Of a stretch of DNA of 64,000 bases, positions 18,666 through 29,050 are shown piece by piece; position 1 is the stretch's first letter, and every line of letters begins with the position of its first letter. The translations under genes were made by a program, and so were the position numbers. The DNA comes from Nakaseomyces glabratus (taxonomy: Eukaryota; Ascomycota; Saccharomycetes; Saccharomycetales; Saccharomycetaceae), in assembly GCF_010111755.1 (NCBI RefSeq), contig NC_088959.1, positions 868,001 through 932,000 of the forward strand, written 5' to 3'. The notes beneath the pieces were generated by a model, which did not search any database, was not told where the DNA came from, and saw only the letters and a program-made list of their open reading frames with translations.

Positions 18666-18675
18666 CCGGCACCGG
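18666..18675. promoter_or_regulatory. Leu3-type site CCGG-CA-CCGG
   Basis: Exact match to the CCGGNNCCGG core bound by the Leu3 zinc-cluster activator, which responds to alpha-isopropylmalate. It is 637 bases upstream of ESBP6-like 2 and 730 before PTR3, both farther than usual. Confidence 0.4.
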
Positions 18676-18773
18676 TACAATGTGGTGGGAGTGTAAGGGT
18701 CTATACATTATACCAAGTTGATAGGATAGAACCAATAATGCTAGTATTATATTTAGAACAGGCTCTTGAACTG

Positions 18774-18786
18774 GCCGTTTTACGGC
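18774..18786. promoter_or_regulatory. Inverted repeat with CCG-N5-CGG spacing
   Basis: GCCGT, three T, then ACGGC; read as triplets it is CCG-N5-CGG, the geometry of a dimeric zinc-cluster factor site. The factor is unknown. Confidence 0.35.
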
Positions 18787-19016
18787 TTCATGACGATGGA
18801 GTCAAGCTTTTACTCCTTCACTTGATGTATCTGGTGAAGCCATAGAACAACAAAACACATTGTATAGAAAATGGACTGCATTGATATGACTGTCTTACAA
18901 ACCACATTCCCCATGTATACTGCTTCTTTACTCATGTATTTCTTATGCTTCAGTTTGAATATACAACTTACCTAGTCAGAGCCACTTGCACACTTGGAAT
19001 TCTTACTATTATTAGT

Positions 19017-19026
19017 GTCACGTGAC
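19017..19026. promoter_or_regulatory. E-box palindrome GTCACGTGAC
   Basis: A perfect 10-base palindrome around CACGTG, the site for Cbf1 and other bHLH factors. A centromere CDEI role was considered and rejected because no AT-rich CDEII or CDEIII follows. Confidence 0.5.
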
Positions 19027-19404
19027 TTTACTGACTATTATCAGCAAATAATGGATAACTCCCTCTTCCAAGAACCATCTGGCATCATCTCAATGGTATG
19101 TCTTGTAGATGACCTAGTACAGAAATCAATTGACATCATTCTATGTACCTACCTATCTATCTTGCCGACTATCATCAAGTCGGTTTGTAACTTGAGATAG
19201 TTATCGGAGAGAGGGTCACCTATAATAGTGGCATTTGCGTAACAAGAACACGGCGACTATCATTTCCTTTGCCAGTTTATTCTGACAGACATCCAAGAAG
19301 TTTTGCAGTTTACTTGTGTTGCATTCACATTAGCTGATAAGAGCTGAATGTTCAACACGGCCATTAGAAGAGCACCACAACAGCTTTAAGCCATTTTTTT
19401 ATGG

Positions 19405-21585
19405 ATGGAACAAATAAGGTCATTACAGGATAGGATTTTGTATCTACCGGATAATAGAGATGAAGATACTGGTGAGGTAACATACGGCATTGTATCAGAT
19501 GCGGTGACATTGTCGTGTGCTTGTGTGGTTTCTGCCAAATTGTGCAACCAGAACTTGAAAGCATGTCCCGTTTGTGAAAAAGTCGACATCTATGTTATTG
19601 GTCCATGCAAACCGCTAAGACTACTTTATCAAGAACTGCAAAGGATCAAGAGAGATAGTTCAAAACATATTCTCACTGAATTTAAGGATATAGACCAAGC
19701 CGCTACAGTTTTACATGACAATGACAATACTACGAATGATAATAACAATGATGATGACATAAGTCATACTAACAGCAACATGAATACGAATGAAATTGAT
19801 AGTCTTTTACCTCCTATAACTAAGAACCTTGAATTTTTTTCCATGATGGAGGATCAACCAATAGCTGACACAAGCAATAACAATATATCATTTCCGGTCA
19901 TAAGTTCTAATACTGGAGACCAATCACTCTCTGATATACCAACTGCTTCACTTCTCTCTGATACCAAAAATAGTAGTAGTGATGACAATAATACTCAATC
20001 TTTGATGCATTTGTTTCACACAGTTGCGATTCGTGTTAACAACAAATACCAGGATAATGATAAGACTCTGTCTGGAGCAATTGGCCCTACGAAAGATAAA
20101 TTACGTTATGATGTACCGTTTAGTTCCTTGAAAGAGGAAGAGGATGATTTCCGAGCCTTAGATAATGCTTCAAATACTAGAACTGTCCCAATATCACTTG
20201 AGAACAATTCGTCTAATTTCAGTTCTACAAATCTTGCCAACGAGGGAAATAATCAATATTTACAGTTTTCATCGCTGTCTGCAAGTAAGGCCAACGATTC
20301 ACAAACAAATTTGGACCACATATTATCAGGAAATTCAGCAATATCGGTTGACGAGAAGAGGGAATTATACTATGCTAAGTGCTTCCCAATGTATAGGAAA
20401 AGATTTCAATTTAACACTCACTCAAAGTTTAATTTTATCAAATCCAATACTTCATCCTTCATTAATACAGCTATATCACCAGATTGCACTAAGTTTGCAT
20501 TGATTACGGATTCTAAATGGGAGGTATATTCCATGCCAACTAGGGAGGATAGGCATTCAAATACACCACAGCTGTTATTTTGTGGCAAATCGAATGGCCA
20601 ATATGGTTCAAATTACAAGGAGCTGAAAAGAAGTGCAAACAAGAAGCTGGATCATTCAAACTCCCATCAGTCATTTTGTAGATTATCAAACGACCTGCTA
20701 GTGATATCTGGATCTAATAATCAGTTTAGAGTTTACAATTTAAATGGCAATGGTGAATATATTCACTCATACAAGTCTTCATTTCCAATTCGATGTATTG
20801 ATATAGACCCAGCTTCACAGATCATTGCTTATGGGATAACAGGGAAAGATAGAAACACAGGTGCAGAACAGGCATTGATAGCATTTCACCAAATAAGTAA
20901 AAATAAAGTTACAACTGAAACTGAATTTTCAGAACCTGTTACAGTAACTCTACCTTATCGTGATCCAATAAACTCCATCCAACTATCGAATGACGGCAAA
21001 TTCATCTCATGTTCAACAGCACTGGAGTCCCGTTTCCTTATAATATCAGTTGAAAGACCAAAGGAACCGAGACTGTTAATGAAGAGTCTGAGAACGATTG
21101 ATTCATCTATGGAATCAGAAGGTATTACAGATACGAAGCTTTTCCCAGGCAATCCTAACATTATGTGTGTAACGTCATGTGCTTTCAATTCACCTCCAAT
21201 TGTGATCAACACAAGGATCAACAATAAGAAGAATGGTATAAGAACTGTTGCACAACCTAGTATGATAATGAGAATCAGTGAGTTGGGATCACAAATACAC
21301 AAATGTGAAATATCCCCACGTAATGATTCCATTGCATTTTTAGATAAAAATGGTTCTGTATACGTGATGTCAACTCCTGCAATGATGGACAATGAGAAAA
21401 GAAGAGTTGCTTTAGTTGATATAGTAGCTAACTCTCACCGAGTTTACGAGTCTGCATCATTTCGGTTCAGTCCCGATGGCCATCAACTGTTTATCATCGA
21501 TAGGAAAGGAATCTTATACATCGAAGACTTCGCTGCCGGCCAGCCTCAAGATCTAGACGTTACCAAATGTAAACAAATCGACTAA
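19405..21585 (+). CDS. PTR3: Probable SPS amino-acid sensor component Ptr3
   Basis: A 726-residue protein. The N-terminus (about 30-80) has a zinc-binding or U-box-like pattern with Cys at 38, 40, 47, 54 and 57 (SCAC, ACPVC). A long acidic N/D/S-rich linker spans about 90-330. The C-terminal half (about 340-720) has repeated beta-strand blocks like a WD40 propeller (SPDCTKFALITDSKWEVYS, QLSNDGKFISCS, FSPDGHQLFIIDRKG). S. cerevisiae Ptr3 (678 residues) works with Ssy1 and Ssy5 at the plasma membrane to sense external amino acids, and YFR029W lies directly beside CDC14 (YFR028C). Here only the ESBP6-like pair separates the two genes, in the expected orientations. Naming rests on synteny, size and architecture. 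An unrelated WD-like protein is the alternative. Confidence 0.65.
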   Translation: MEQIRSLQDRILYLPDNRDEDTGEVTYGIVSDAVTLSCACVVSAKLCNQNLKACPVCEKVDIYVIGPCKPLRLLYQELQRIKRDSSKHILTEFKDIDQAATVLHDNDNTTNDNNNDDDISHTNSNMNTNEIDSLLPPITKNLEFFSMMEDQPIADTSNNNISFPVISSNTGDQSLSDIPTASLLSDTKNSSSDDNNTQSLMHLFHTVAIRVNNKYQDNDKTLSGAIGPTKDKLRYDVPFSSLKEEEDDFRALDNASNTRTVPISLENNSSNFSSTNLANEGNNQYLQFSSLSASKANDSQTNLDHILSGNSAISVDEKRELYYAKCFPMYRKRFQFNTHSKFNFIKSNTSSFINTAISPDCTKFALITDSKWEVYSMPTREDRHSNTPQLLFCGKSNGQYGSNYKELKRSANKKLDHSNSHQSFCRLSNDLLVISGSNNQFRVYNLNGNGEYIHSYKSSFPIRCIDIDPASQIIAYGITGKDRNTGAEQALIAFHQISKNKVTTETEFSEPVTVTLPYRDPINSIQLSNDGKFISCSTALESRFLIISVERPKEPRLLMKSLRTIDSSMESEGITDTKLFPGNPNIMCVTSCAFNSPPIVINTRINNKKNGIRTVAQPSMIMRISELGSQIHKCEISPRNDSIAFLDKNGSVYVMSTPAMMDNEKRRVALVDIVANSHRVYESASFRFSPDGHQLFIIDRKGILYIEDFAAGQPQDLDVTKCKQID

Positions 21586-21706
21586 TACGCTTTCATTAAA
21601 CGAAATGCATTCTCTACAGTATTAAACCCAAACTAATTGTAATACTAGTATTATATAGGTATGTAATAATGACTATGAATTCGCAAGACCATATGTATAG
21701 TTTACT

Positions 21707-21715
21707 CCGGGTAAC
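21707..21715. promoter_or_regulatory. Reb1 site
   Basis: CCGGGTAAC is an exact Reb1 core (GTTACCCGG on the other strand). Reb1 clears nucleosomes and ends readthrough transcription, fitting a position between PTR3 and POP4. Confidence 0.5.
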
Positions 21716-21746
21716 AAATATCAGAAAATTTCAGCTGAAAAAAAGT

Positions 21747-21756
21747 GCGATGAGCT
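21747..21756 (+). promoter_or_regulatory. PAC element, POP4
   Basis: Exact GCGATGAGCT with an A-rich RRPE-like TGAAAAAAA just upstream, and a second partial GCTCATC at 21767. It is about 183 bases before POP4, an rRNA-processing gene, the expected PAC class. Confidence 0.65.
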
Positions 21757-21938
21757 GACAATATAAGCTCATCAATATTGGTCAGTCTAGAAGTATATAC
21801 GATCCGATACCCACAAATAAGTATATTTACTAACTGCAACTTTACTAGATAAAATATATCCATTACTTGTAAGCATATTATTATTGGAACGCCTATTATA
21901 TTCGAAGATTTAAGAGCCTTAAAACGAATAAACTTCAA

Positions 21939-22796
21939 ATGGATAAAGCCCAGGATTTCATCAACAACAACCTTTTAACCAAGTGTTTCAATGACCCAAA
22001 AAATGAAATAGACGAAGGCAGACTGCTCGATACACTTATGTTGCTGCCGACAGATGGTGGATCTACATCGCGCATTAAAAAGATCATAGAGAAACGGACC
22101 AGACTACATGACACGAAGGTGAAGAATAAAGTACCGAATTCAGAACCTATAGATTATGACAAATACAAGCAAGCTAATTACAAAAAGATTAATAAAAGGT
22201 CTAAACAGTCACTTAAGGATTTCATAATCAAATCCAAATTAAGTGTTAATAAAGCCAAACAGATAGCCCATGAGAAGAATATTACAAAAAAAGCTGACTT
22301 GTTTAAATACCTAGAGACCAATGATCCCGAGCTTTATAAAGATCTGCCTAAATATGAGAAATTCAGGCCTCTATTTTCTGAACTTTGGATTAGCTATATA
22401 CAAGAATTGCTAAACATATCATACCCATGCCAGAGTACAGAATTCAAAGCAAATGGCATGCAAATTTTGACAAAGTTGTCAATGGCAGATTATAATGGTG
22501 CCGCCCTAAGAGTCACAAAGAGCAAAAATCATAATACGGTAGGAATAGAAGGTATTGTTGTTTGGGACGCACAAAAGAATTTTATAATGATTACTAGTGG
22601 CTCTCTTGTGGATGAGATCAAGATAATACCAAAGAAAGGGACCCTCTTCGACTTTGAAATTCCATTAAATGATGAACAGGCCTTACAATATAGCATCCTT
22701 GGTGATAGATTCAAATATAGAAGTGTCGATAGAGCTGGCAGAAAATTCAAGACCAGAAGATGCGATGATTTGCTCTTTTATGTATTTGATAGCTGA
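21939..22796 (+). CDS. POP4: RNase P/MRP protein subunit Pop4
   Basis: A 285-residue protein (S. cerevisiae 279), a core subunit of nuclear RNase P and RNase MRP, which mature tRNA 5' ends and process pre-rRNA. The Rpp29/UPF0086 fold is at about 180-285: ADYNGAALRVTKSKNH, GIEGIVVWDAQKNFIMIT, and ALQYSILGDRFKYRSVDRAGRKFK. The N-terminus (LLDTLMLLPTDGG at about 30-42) agrees with the S. cerevisiae start, supporting the ATG used. It opens a long block collinear with YBR257W onward. It converges on SHG1 with 67 bases between the stops. Confidence 0.95.
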   Translation: MDKAQDFINNNLLTKCFNDPKNEIDEGRLLDTLMLLPTDGGSTSRIKKIIEKRTRLHDTKVKNKVPNSEPIDYDKYKQANYKKINKRSKQSLKDFIIKSKLSVNKAKQIAHEKNITKKADLFKYLETNDPELYKDLPKYEKFRPLFSELWISYIQELLNISYPCQSTEFKANGMQILTKLSMADYNGAALRVTKSKNHNTVGIEGIVVWDAQKNFIMITSGSLVDEIKIIPKKGTLFDFEIPLNDEQALQYSILGDRFKYRSVDRAGRKFKTRRCDDLLFYVFDS

Positions 22797-22863
22797 TATA
22801 GCCATATTTTTAGTTTAGCTCCATTCGAAATATAATCCGCATATGCATTTTTTTTTGAAACTC

Positions 22864-23349
22864 TCAAGTGGCAATCTCTCCATTATTGTCGGCCATCTCC
22901 TGAGTTTTCTCTGAATTGTTCCCATTAGCGTCAACATTTAATTTATCAGTGCCTTCTTCTTTTTTTTCATCAGCGGTCATATCAACCAAACCTCTTTTAA
23001 TCTCATCTCTAATGGCCGGATCACTCAGAGCCTCACCTACAAACTTTTCAACATCCACACCAAATTCAGAGTCCTTTATTTTGGCGTAGTTGTTCTTTAT
23101 TAGTTGACCTTCGAGCATTGCACTTGTCGAGCCCCTGTTCTTGAAAACAATCTCTTCATCTTCATTTACTAGCTGTCGCACAACATCAGAAACCGACAAC
23201 TTGAGTGCCTCTTGTATAGTCTTTGAGTCACCACCGCACTCTATTGTCTTCGCCAATATCTCTTGCTTTAGCTTATCGAAATGTCCTTCTTTCTTAAATC
23301 TTTCCGTCAGATCGCGAGCTGGATCCTGCTTTACTGTCCTCCTATCCAT
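22864..23349 (-). CDS. SHG1: COMPASS (Set1C) subunit Shg1
   Basis: A 161-residue acidic, helical protein (S. cerevisiae Shg1 142). The conserved part is the BOD1/SHG1-type domain near residues 12-100 (DPARDLTERFKKEGHFDKLK, LKLSVSDVVRQLV, SAMLEGQLIKNNY, FVGEALSDPAIRDEIKRGL). Shg1 belongs to the Set1 histone H3K4 methyltransferase complex. Position between POP4 and the YBR259W homologue is as in S. cerevisiae. It shares a divergent promoter, with an inverted pair of PAC elements, with the gene on its right. Confidence 0.92.
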   Translation of the reverse strand: MDRRTVKQDPARDLTERFKKEGHFDKLKQEILAKTIECGGDSKTIQEALKLSVSDVVRQLVNEDEEIVFKNRGSTSAMLEGQLIKNNYAKIKDSEFGVDVEKFVGEALSDPAIRDEIKRGLVDMTADEKKEEGTDKLNVDANGNNSEKTQEMADNNGEIAT

Positions 23350-23649
23350 TACACACCAATCGATTCTCTTACAGGTTATATTATTGCTCCTTCAACCTAA
23401 CGGAACTTCCAACTCTATTGTAAAATTGCAACTTTGGCTCTCATTCTGTATTTTTTCAAGTTATTGTTGCGATGAGCTTGCTCATCGCAAATACTAGTAG
23501 ATGAAAAATTATTAAGAGCAAATCCATATATTATGCAAATGAGTAGAAAGAATTGTAATCCAACAACAATAATTCATCTTCTTATCTATTTTTTAATCTG
23601 GTAAGCATTATTGAAGCTCAGAAATGGGTGGTAAAGGCTATTTACTATC
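23350..23649. other. Divergent promoter, SHG1 and YBR259W homologue
   Basis: A 300-base bidirectional promoter with the PAC dyad as its only clear element. Confidence 0.55.
23467..23490. promoter_or_regulatory. Inverted pair of PAC elements
   Basis: Two perfect GCGATGAGC copies point away from each other (23469-23477 and 23480-23488) with two T between; the arms extend to eleven bases (TTGCGATGAGC and GCTCATCGCAA). It sits 120 bases from SHG1 and 160 from the YBR259W homologue. Confidence 0.75.
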
Positions 23650-25491
23650 ATGAAGATTAAGCAAGATAATGCTATACTAGAATCATCGCAACTGTTGGAA
23701 TTAAAGACATCGATCGCTCGACTCAGTGAATCTTTGATTAATGGAACATGTATTGTTATTACTCAGGATGATATACAGGCAGCCCGAACTATAGATAACA
23801 TAATTGAAGACTCTATAATACAAGGTGATGAGTACTTATGCAGAATCGCTAGAAAACAGTTGAAGAAGCTTGTTGAGAAATGGATAAAGGCAAATTTTAC
23901 CAAGTCAAAGTTGAGAAAGAATTCAATAAATGTGTTTGATCGTTACAATGGTGTTTGTGATCTTCTGTACTCAACCATCAGGAAGCTCAAACCATGGAAA
24001 CATTTGAATATGTTTTTACTCCCATACTATTTAATGTACAGCCTGGCTGCAGTTCCAATGGCTCACTTAATCATATGCAAATCAATATTTAAGAACTGCT
24101 TTGAGACTGAAACATTAACTGTGAAGGGTGTGTTTGTCATAAAAAACATACTACAATATTGCGATGTTACCGATTCTGATCGGAATACTATCATTGAACT
24201 TGGTATATTACGTCTCGAGGATATATTAGAATCAGAAGGTGAAGATCAGGACTATTTTACCGAGTATGAGTCGACTATGCAACTAGGCCGTTTAATGAGT
24301 GAAAATGTCTATAAATACTATTTCAAGAAGGGTAATGCTCTTATGGTGGAAAACTTTCAAAAGATTCTTGACAAGTCTAAGTTTGAGCATATCAAATTGC
24401 AAGTGTTAGAAACTTTGTACAATGATTCTTCTAAGAAAGACTTCATTTTGGATACATTAGCAAAGTATATATGCTCTGATCCATTAGCAGAAAACATATC
24501 AGTCGTGCTAAAAAGATACATTACGATGTCCGCTAATTATTACCGTATTGATTCCCACAACCTAATGAGTGCACTGAAAGATAAAATAAAAAAAGAAATA
24601 CTCAAAACCTATAAAAATAGAGACTATGAATTCTATGATGCTGTTCAAAAATTCTGTGAGAAGATGATCAAAATGAAGAATGAAAGCAATATCAATTTAG
24701 CGCCATCATCAAGAGCCCAACGTAACTTCTTTGCTAGTGAAAATGATATGCTTTACTGGAAGAATTTGTTTCACAGAATTGCCGAACTTCTATCTGATCC
24801 CAAGATATTCACAGAACGTATATTAATGCCAAAGCTAGTACGACAGATTGCCTTTGACACATTAGTTGACAGAATGCCGTTTTCTAAGAAATATCCGGCA
24901 GAAAACCTATTTCTAGAAGTCATATGTGAAATAGAACCACATTGCAGACATTTCACAAATCTAATATCAAGAGCAGTAGATAATGCTAATATCTTTAACC
25001 ATTGCACGGAAACGATGCTATTTCTACCATTGGTATTTCCAGAATCTTCAAGAGAATCCCTCAGCATATCAAATATGAGGAATGATGTACCGTGTTGGCC
25101 AAGTATGGAATTGGCAAACTTCTGGCAAGAAAAAGTAGTGCAAAAACAGAATGAAGGAAAGACACTAAAACCTTGTTTTTCTATGCATACATTTTTGATT
25201 GAAACTCCCATCAGTATGCATGACGGTAGAAAATTAAATCTAGTATGCAATATGTATGTGGCAAGTATTATCTGTTTGTTCAATGATACTAGTGAATTAT
25301 CCGTTAACGAAATTGTTGATACACTGAAGACCTGGAATTATGATCTCGATATTAACCGATTGACTTTGACATTAAAGAGAATGGTTCAGCAACAGATTTT
25401 GATTGTGCTACCCAATAAGAAATTCTCAATCAACTATAAACCGTTATTATCTAAAAGACAACAAAAACTTGGCTACATTAAAATCAATTGA
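23650..25491 (+). CDS. YBR259W homologue, cullin-like C-terminus
   Basis: A 613-residue helical protein placed exactly where YBR259W (688 residues, function unknown) stands in S. cerevisiae, between SHG1 and RGD1. The last 90 residues read like a cullin or Apc2 winged-helix segment: an LxxxxYxASIICLFND stretch, SVNEIVDTL, a helix, QQILIVLPNKKFSIN, then KLGYIKI, which parallels the cullin pattern ending NxxFxxKxxxIKI. The protein stops there, so the neddylated WHB domain of true cullins is missing. The N-terminal 400 residues would correspond to cullin repeats, weakly. This assignment is my inference from pattern; orthology to YBR259W is firm by position. Confidence 0.8.
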   Translation: MKIKQDNAILESSQLLELKTSIARLSESLINGTCIVITQDDIQAARTIDNIIEDSIIQGDEYLCRIARKQLKKLVEKWIKANFTKSKLRKNSINVFDRYNGVCDLLYSTIRKLKPWKHLNMFLLPYYLMYSLAAVPMAHLIICKSIFKNCFETETLTVKGVFVIKNILQYCDVTDSDRNTIIELGILRLEDILESEGEDQDYFTEYESTMQLGRLMSENVYKYYFKKGNALMVENFQKILDKSKFEHIKLQVLETLYNDSSKKDFILDTLAKYICSDPLAENISVVLKRYITMSANYYRIDSHNLMSALKDKIKKEILKTYKNRDYEFYDAVQKFCEKMIKMKNESNINLAPSSRAQRNFFASENDMLYWKNLFHRIAELLSDPKIFTERILMPKLVRQIAFDTLVDRMPFSKKYPAENLFLEVICEIEPHCRHFTNLISRAVDNANIFNHCTETMLFLPLVFPESSRESLSISNMRNDVPCWPSMELANFWQEKVVQKQNEGKTLKPCFSMHTFLIETPISMHDGRKLNLVCNMYVASIICLFNDTSELSVNEIVDTLKTWNYDLDINRLTLTLKRMVQQQILIVLPNKKFSINYKPLLSKRQQKLGYIKIN

Positions 25492-25618
25492 CAATGATAC
25501 TAATCAAAAGTTTATTAGGATTTATATTACATAATATTTAAAACCTTGTCAGATGAGATGATTATCTAAAAAGCATTACTAAACCGATACGAAAAACATA
25601 GTTAGTCGGCGGTTACAA

Positions 25619-27793
25619 TCATTCCTCGGCTTCAAATGCCTGATCAGTCACGTCTAGTAAGACTTCCATTGCTTTTATTTGATAGTTGACATCATTCCTA
25701 TCTTCATCATTAGGAGCTATAATGGTTGGGCCCCATATTATACATAGTGATTTCGTATTCATCCTGTTCGTAGGTTCATGTTCCAAGACCCGTTTTAAAT
25801 GAAACAATAATGCCCTCAACGTCCAGTATTGGGCATCCGGTAATTTATACAGTAACCCGTGCATGTAGTTTTTCCTTGTAGTTGGATCCTCAATTGCTAC
25901 ACATGTCTTAACTTCAGCTGTTATATCTCTAGGAAGCAGAGCATCAGGTAAAGATGCAAAAAAAGTTTTTAGTAATGAACCAACCAGATATATATCAGAA
26001 TCTGAATGATTTCTTGGAGGTAAAATCATTGATACATTAGCTGGATCTTTATCTATTTCATCCTTTAGTTTGCTCACATCTAATACGTTGGCAGATTTTC
26101 TATATATTCCCTCCAAATCTAACCCGTATGTATCAATGACATAAATACTTTGGCGTACAATAGCTGGAACCATATCATTTTCGAATTCAATCAAATCTTC
26201 AAGTGGTACACCAAAGGATTTGAAATTCTTGGAAACACCTGGTGGCATCGAACTACCAGTTTGAATATGAGAGATAGGTCTATCAGTCTCACTGCCACTC
26301 ATGGAAATTGTAGTCGATAAACTTGGTACTATTTTTGCCCTAGGACCTGGATCCAAGGTTGAGAATTGTGAGTTCATGGAATTTGATGGGATACGCTCTT
26401 TTTCCATGACATTCGAAGGCAATGATGGCAGTGACTGGTCTCTACTAGTATTCTGGTATTTTATGTTCCCAGAACTAGACGAAGTAGGCGCTGTTGATAC
26501 TGAGCTTACACCGAGCTCTGTAAATGTACCTGATTTTGTCATAGATGGTGTGCTTGGGGATGAATCGAAAGGTGTGTCATTGTGCGTTGACAGAATACGT
26601 TTTGGTATCGAATTCCTGGATGGATCAACAGCAAATTTTGGTGGTTTTTTAGGGCCACTAAAATTTCTTTGGGAGCTTTGACTCTTCTTCATTGATGGAT
26701 GTTTTGAATACTCAACTGGGATCAAATTCCTATTTACTAACATTGAATTCTTACCAGATTGATTATATTTCTTCAAGAACTGATACAAATCTCTCTCGTT
26801 GCTAACTGAGGCTGCAAGAGACTTCATCGATTTCGAAGAGTCCAATGGACTAACAGTTATACCTGTGTTCAATATTAAGTTCTCAGTCCATATAGTGTAC
26901 TTTTGTAATTGAATGGCCAATGCAGTATCCATTTCGAGGATCATATCTTTCAATTCTCTTACAATTTTTGGTCTTTCCTTGGTAATGAAAGTATTTCTCA
27001 AAGAAGTAGAATGATCGACTTTTTGTTTGTATTCTAAGTCCTGCGCATCGATTTTCCGTAGCAATTCTTCTTCTTGCTCTTTATTAGTCTTAGAACCTCT
27101 AAGAGTCAGTTTGGTCTTAGAAGGATCAGTCATTCTCAACTTGTCCCAATCCTGACACAACGAGTTATAACGAGCCTGTGCCTTTTCTGCACTATGGATT
27201 GCATCAGTGACTTCCTTCTCAAGTCTTCTGCTATTCTCTTTACAGCTTTTCCTTAACTTAGTCATAGTGAATAGAAGTGCTGTCAGCTCATCGTACATTT
27301 TCTGTAGTGCTTTCACGTAGCTTGATTTGACTTGGCTCATCTTACCATCATAGGAAAGCACTTCATGCATGATACGGTTTAGAGACGAGTTGCTGCTGGG
27401 CGTCGTGTTAAAGAAATGCTTATATTGCTTTGCCAATTCATTGGTGTGCTCCTCTTCAAATATATACTTCTTGCGCACAAACTTGGTAAATTCCTCGCAG
27501 ATCAGCAAAGACTGCTTCAACCTCGTCAACAAAGCATTGATGGCAACATCAGAGTTCATAACATGCTTTATATCCTCACTTTCAAACAGGTAATCCAGGT
27601 TCTCCTCCCTTTTCACTTGCGCTGATCCGGGCTGACTTATAGTAGAATCAGTGTTCCGCGAACCATTCATCGACCCATAGGAGCCCTCAGCGGGCCGCGC
27701 CACAGTAGAGTCGGAGTCCATAGCAGAGTGTCTAGAGAATTCGTCAGACACTGGGCTAACCACATCCCCTGAGTACATATCAGACGTCGGCAT
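25619..27793 (-). CDS. RGD1: F-BAR RhoGAP Rgd1
   Basis: A 724-residue protein (S. cerevisiae 666). An F-BAR membrane-binding domain spans about 65-330 with strong coiled-coil character. A Ser/Thr/Pro-rich linker follows (about 360-520). The RhoGAP domain occupies about 525-715, with arginine finger in GIYRKS (near 560) and the conserved [16 protein letters not shown] and [16 protein letters not shown] blocks. Rgd1 turns off Rho3 and Rho4 and supports polarised growth and low-pH survival. Order with the flanking genes equals YBR259W-YBR260C-YBR261C. Confidence 0.96.
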   Translation of the reverse strand: MPTSDMYSGDVVSPVSDEFSRHSAMDSDSTVARPAEGSYGSMNGSRNTDSTISQPGSAQVKREENLDYLFESEDIKHVMNSDVAINALLTRLKQSLLICEEFTKFVRKKYIFEEEHTNELAKQYKHFFNTTPSSNSSLNRIMHEVLSYDGKMSQVKSSYVKALQKMYDELTALLFTMTKLRKSCKENSRRLEKEVTDAIHSAEKAQARYNSLCQDWDKLRMTDPSKTKLTLRGSKTNKEQEEELLRKIDAQDLEYKQKVDHSTSLRNTFITKERPKIVRELKDMILEMDTALAIQLQKYTIWTENLILNTGITVSPLDSSKSMKSLAASVSNERDLYQFLKKYNQSGKNSMLVNRNLIPVEYSKHPSMKKSQSSQRNFSGPKKPPKFAVDPSRNSIPKRILSTHNDTPFDSSPSTPSMTKSGTFTELGVSSVSTAPTSSSSGNIKYQNTSRDQSLPSLPSNVMEKERIPSNSMNSQFSTLDPGPRAKIVPSLSTTISMSGSETDRPISHIQTGSSMPPGVSKNFKSFGVPLEDLIEFENDMVPAIVRQSIYVIDTYGLDLEGIYRKSANVLDVSKLKDEIDKDPANVSMILPPRNHSDSDIYLVGSLLKTFFASLPDALLPRDITAEVKTCVAIEDPTTRKNYMHGLLYKLPDAQYWTLRALLFHLKRVLEHEPTNRMNTKSLCIIWGPTIIAPNDEDRNDVNYQIKAMEVLLDVTDQAFEAEE

Positions 27794-28103
27794 CTCTTAT
27801 ACTCCTTTTAAATCCTGCCAAATTTCCTGGTATTCGCAATATCTCCCCTGTTTCTCGCGGGGCAAAGCCAATAAAATACCTCCTGATAATACTAACAAAC
27901 CTCGGTCAGCGTGGTTTGGCTTCTTGTTGGCTGTGAGACCCAGGATCAAGTTCCATCCAGTACTGTTTGATTGATGGCAATTCTTTTGAAATTTAGCTGT
28001 TCTGCGAAAATAACGCGTCCAGGAAATCGAAAATGCGATGAGCTTTGGGTTACATAGGAGACTTGCCCAAATATATTGCTTTACAGAGTTATGTAATATG
28101 TAT
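27794..28103. other. Intergenic: RGD1 promoter, TAE1 3' flank
   Basis: About 310 bases with an MCB-type ACGCGT (28013-28018), a PAC element and a chance TACTAAC (27890-27896) with no intron to serve. Confidence 0.5.
28035..28044 (+). promoter_or_regulatory. PAC element, RGD1 promoter
   Basis: Exact GCGATGAGCT 242 bases upstream of RGD1 and 60 bases past the TAE1 stop. Because TAE1 is transcribed towards it, RGD1 is the only gene it can control in the usual position. Confidence 0.5.
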
Positions 28104-28823
<720 letters not shown>

Positions 28824-28845
28824 CTAATGTCTACTTGATCCAAAC

Positions 28846-28859
28846 TGAAAAATTTTTCA
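28846..28859. promoter_or_regulatory. RRPE element, perfect palindrome, TAE1
   Basis: TGAAAAATTTTTCA is a perfect 14-base palindrome and an exact RRPE (Stb3-type) motif. A partial PAC core GCTCAT follows at 28862. It is 50 bases before TAE1. Confidence 0.6.
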
Positions 28860-29050
28860 ATGCTCATACATTTTATAGCTTGCTATAGAAAATGTACATC
28901 GGAATATTTAAGAGTTAGACTAATCTCCAGGGCCACAAACCACATCGCTAGAACGTGTGGGCTATATACTTTGTTCTTGTGCGCTTGTGCCGGCCCCCCT
29001 CAAGCGGTGGGCTTCCAATTGCTCTTGAGCTATGTCCTATTTGGCAACAA

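Larger units (their letters stand above)
18030..19404. other. Long divergent intergenic region, ESBP6-like 2 and PTR3
   Basis: About 1.4 kb serving as promoter to both sides. It carries a TATA box for ESBP6-like 2, a Leu3-type CCGG-NN-CCGG element (18666-18675), a zinc-cluster type CCG-N5-CGG (18775-18785), a 10-base E-box palindrome (19017-19026) and a GATAAG (19336-19341) close to PTR3. Short frames at 18421-18639 and 18994-19200 have no recognisable product. Confidence 0.5.
21586..21938. other. Intergenic: POP4 promoter
   Basis: About 350 bases with a Reb1 site and a PAC element, each listed. A TACTAAC at 21828-21834 resembles an intron branch point but POP4 codons match from the first ATG, so no intron is inferred. 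Confidence 0.55.

Noticed and set aside
19017..19105. Possible centromere (CDEI-like GTCACGTG)
   Set aside because: The following bases are not a long AT-rich CDEII and no TCCGAA-type CDEIII is found. The ATCACATG at 9098 fails for the same reason.
18994..19200. 68-codon frame upstream of PTR3
   Set aside because: No recognisable domain or codon bias; it overlaps the E-box and is best read as promoter sequence.
21828..21834. TACTAAC branch-point-like string before POP4
   Set aside because: POP4 codons match from the first ATG and no paired 5' splice site with coding sequence upstream is seen. Similar strings at 27890 and inside RGD1 are equally isolated.
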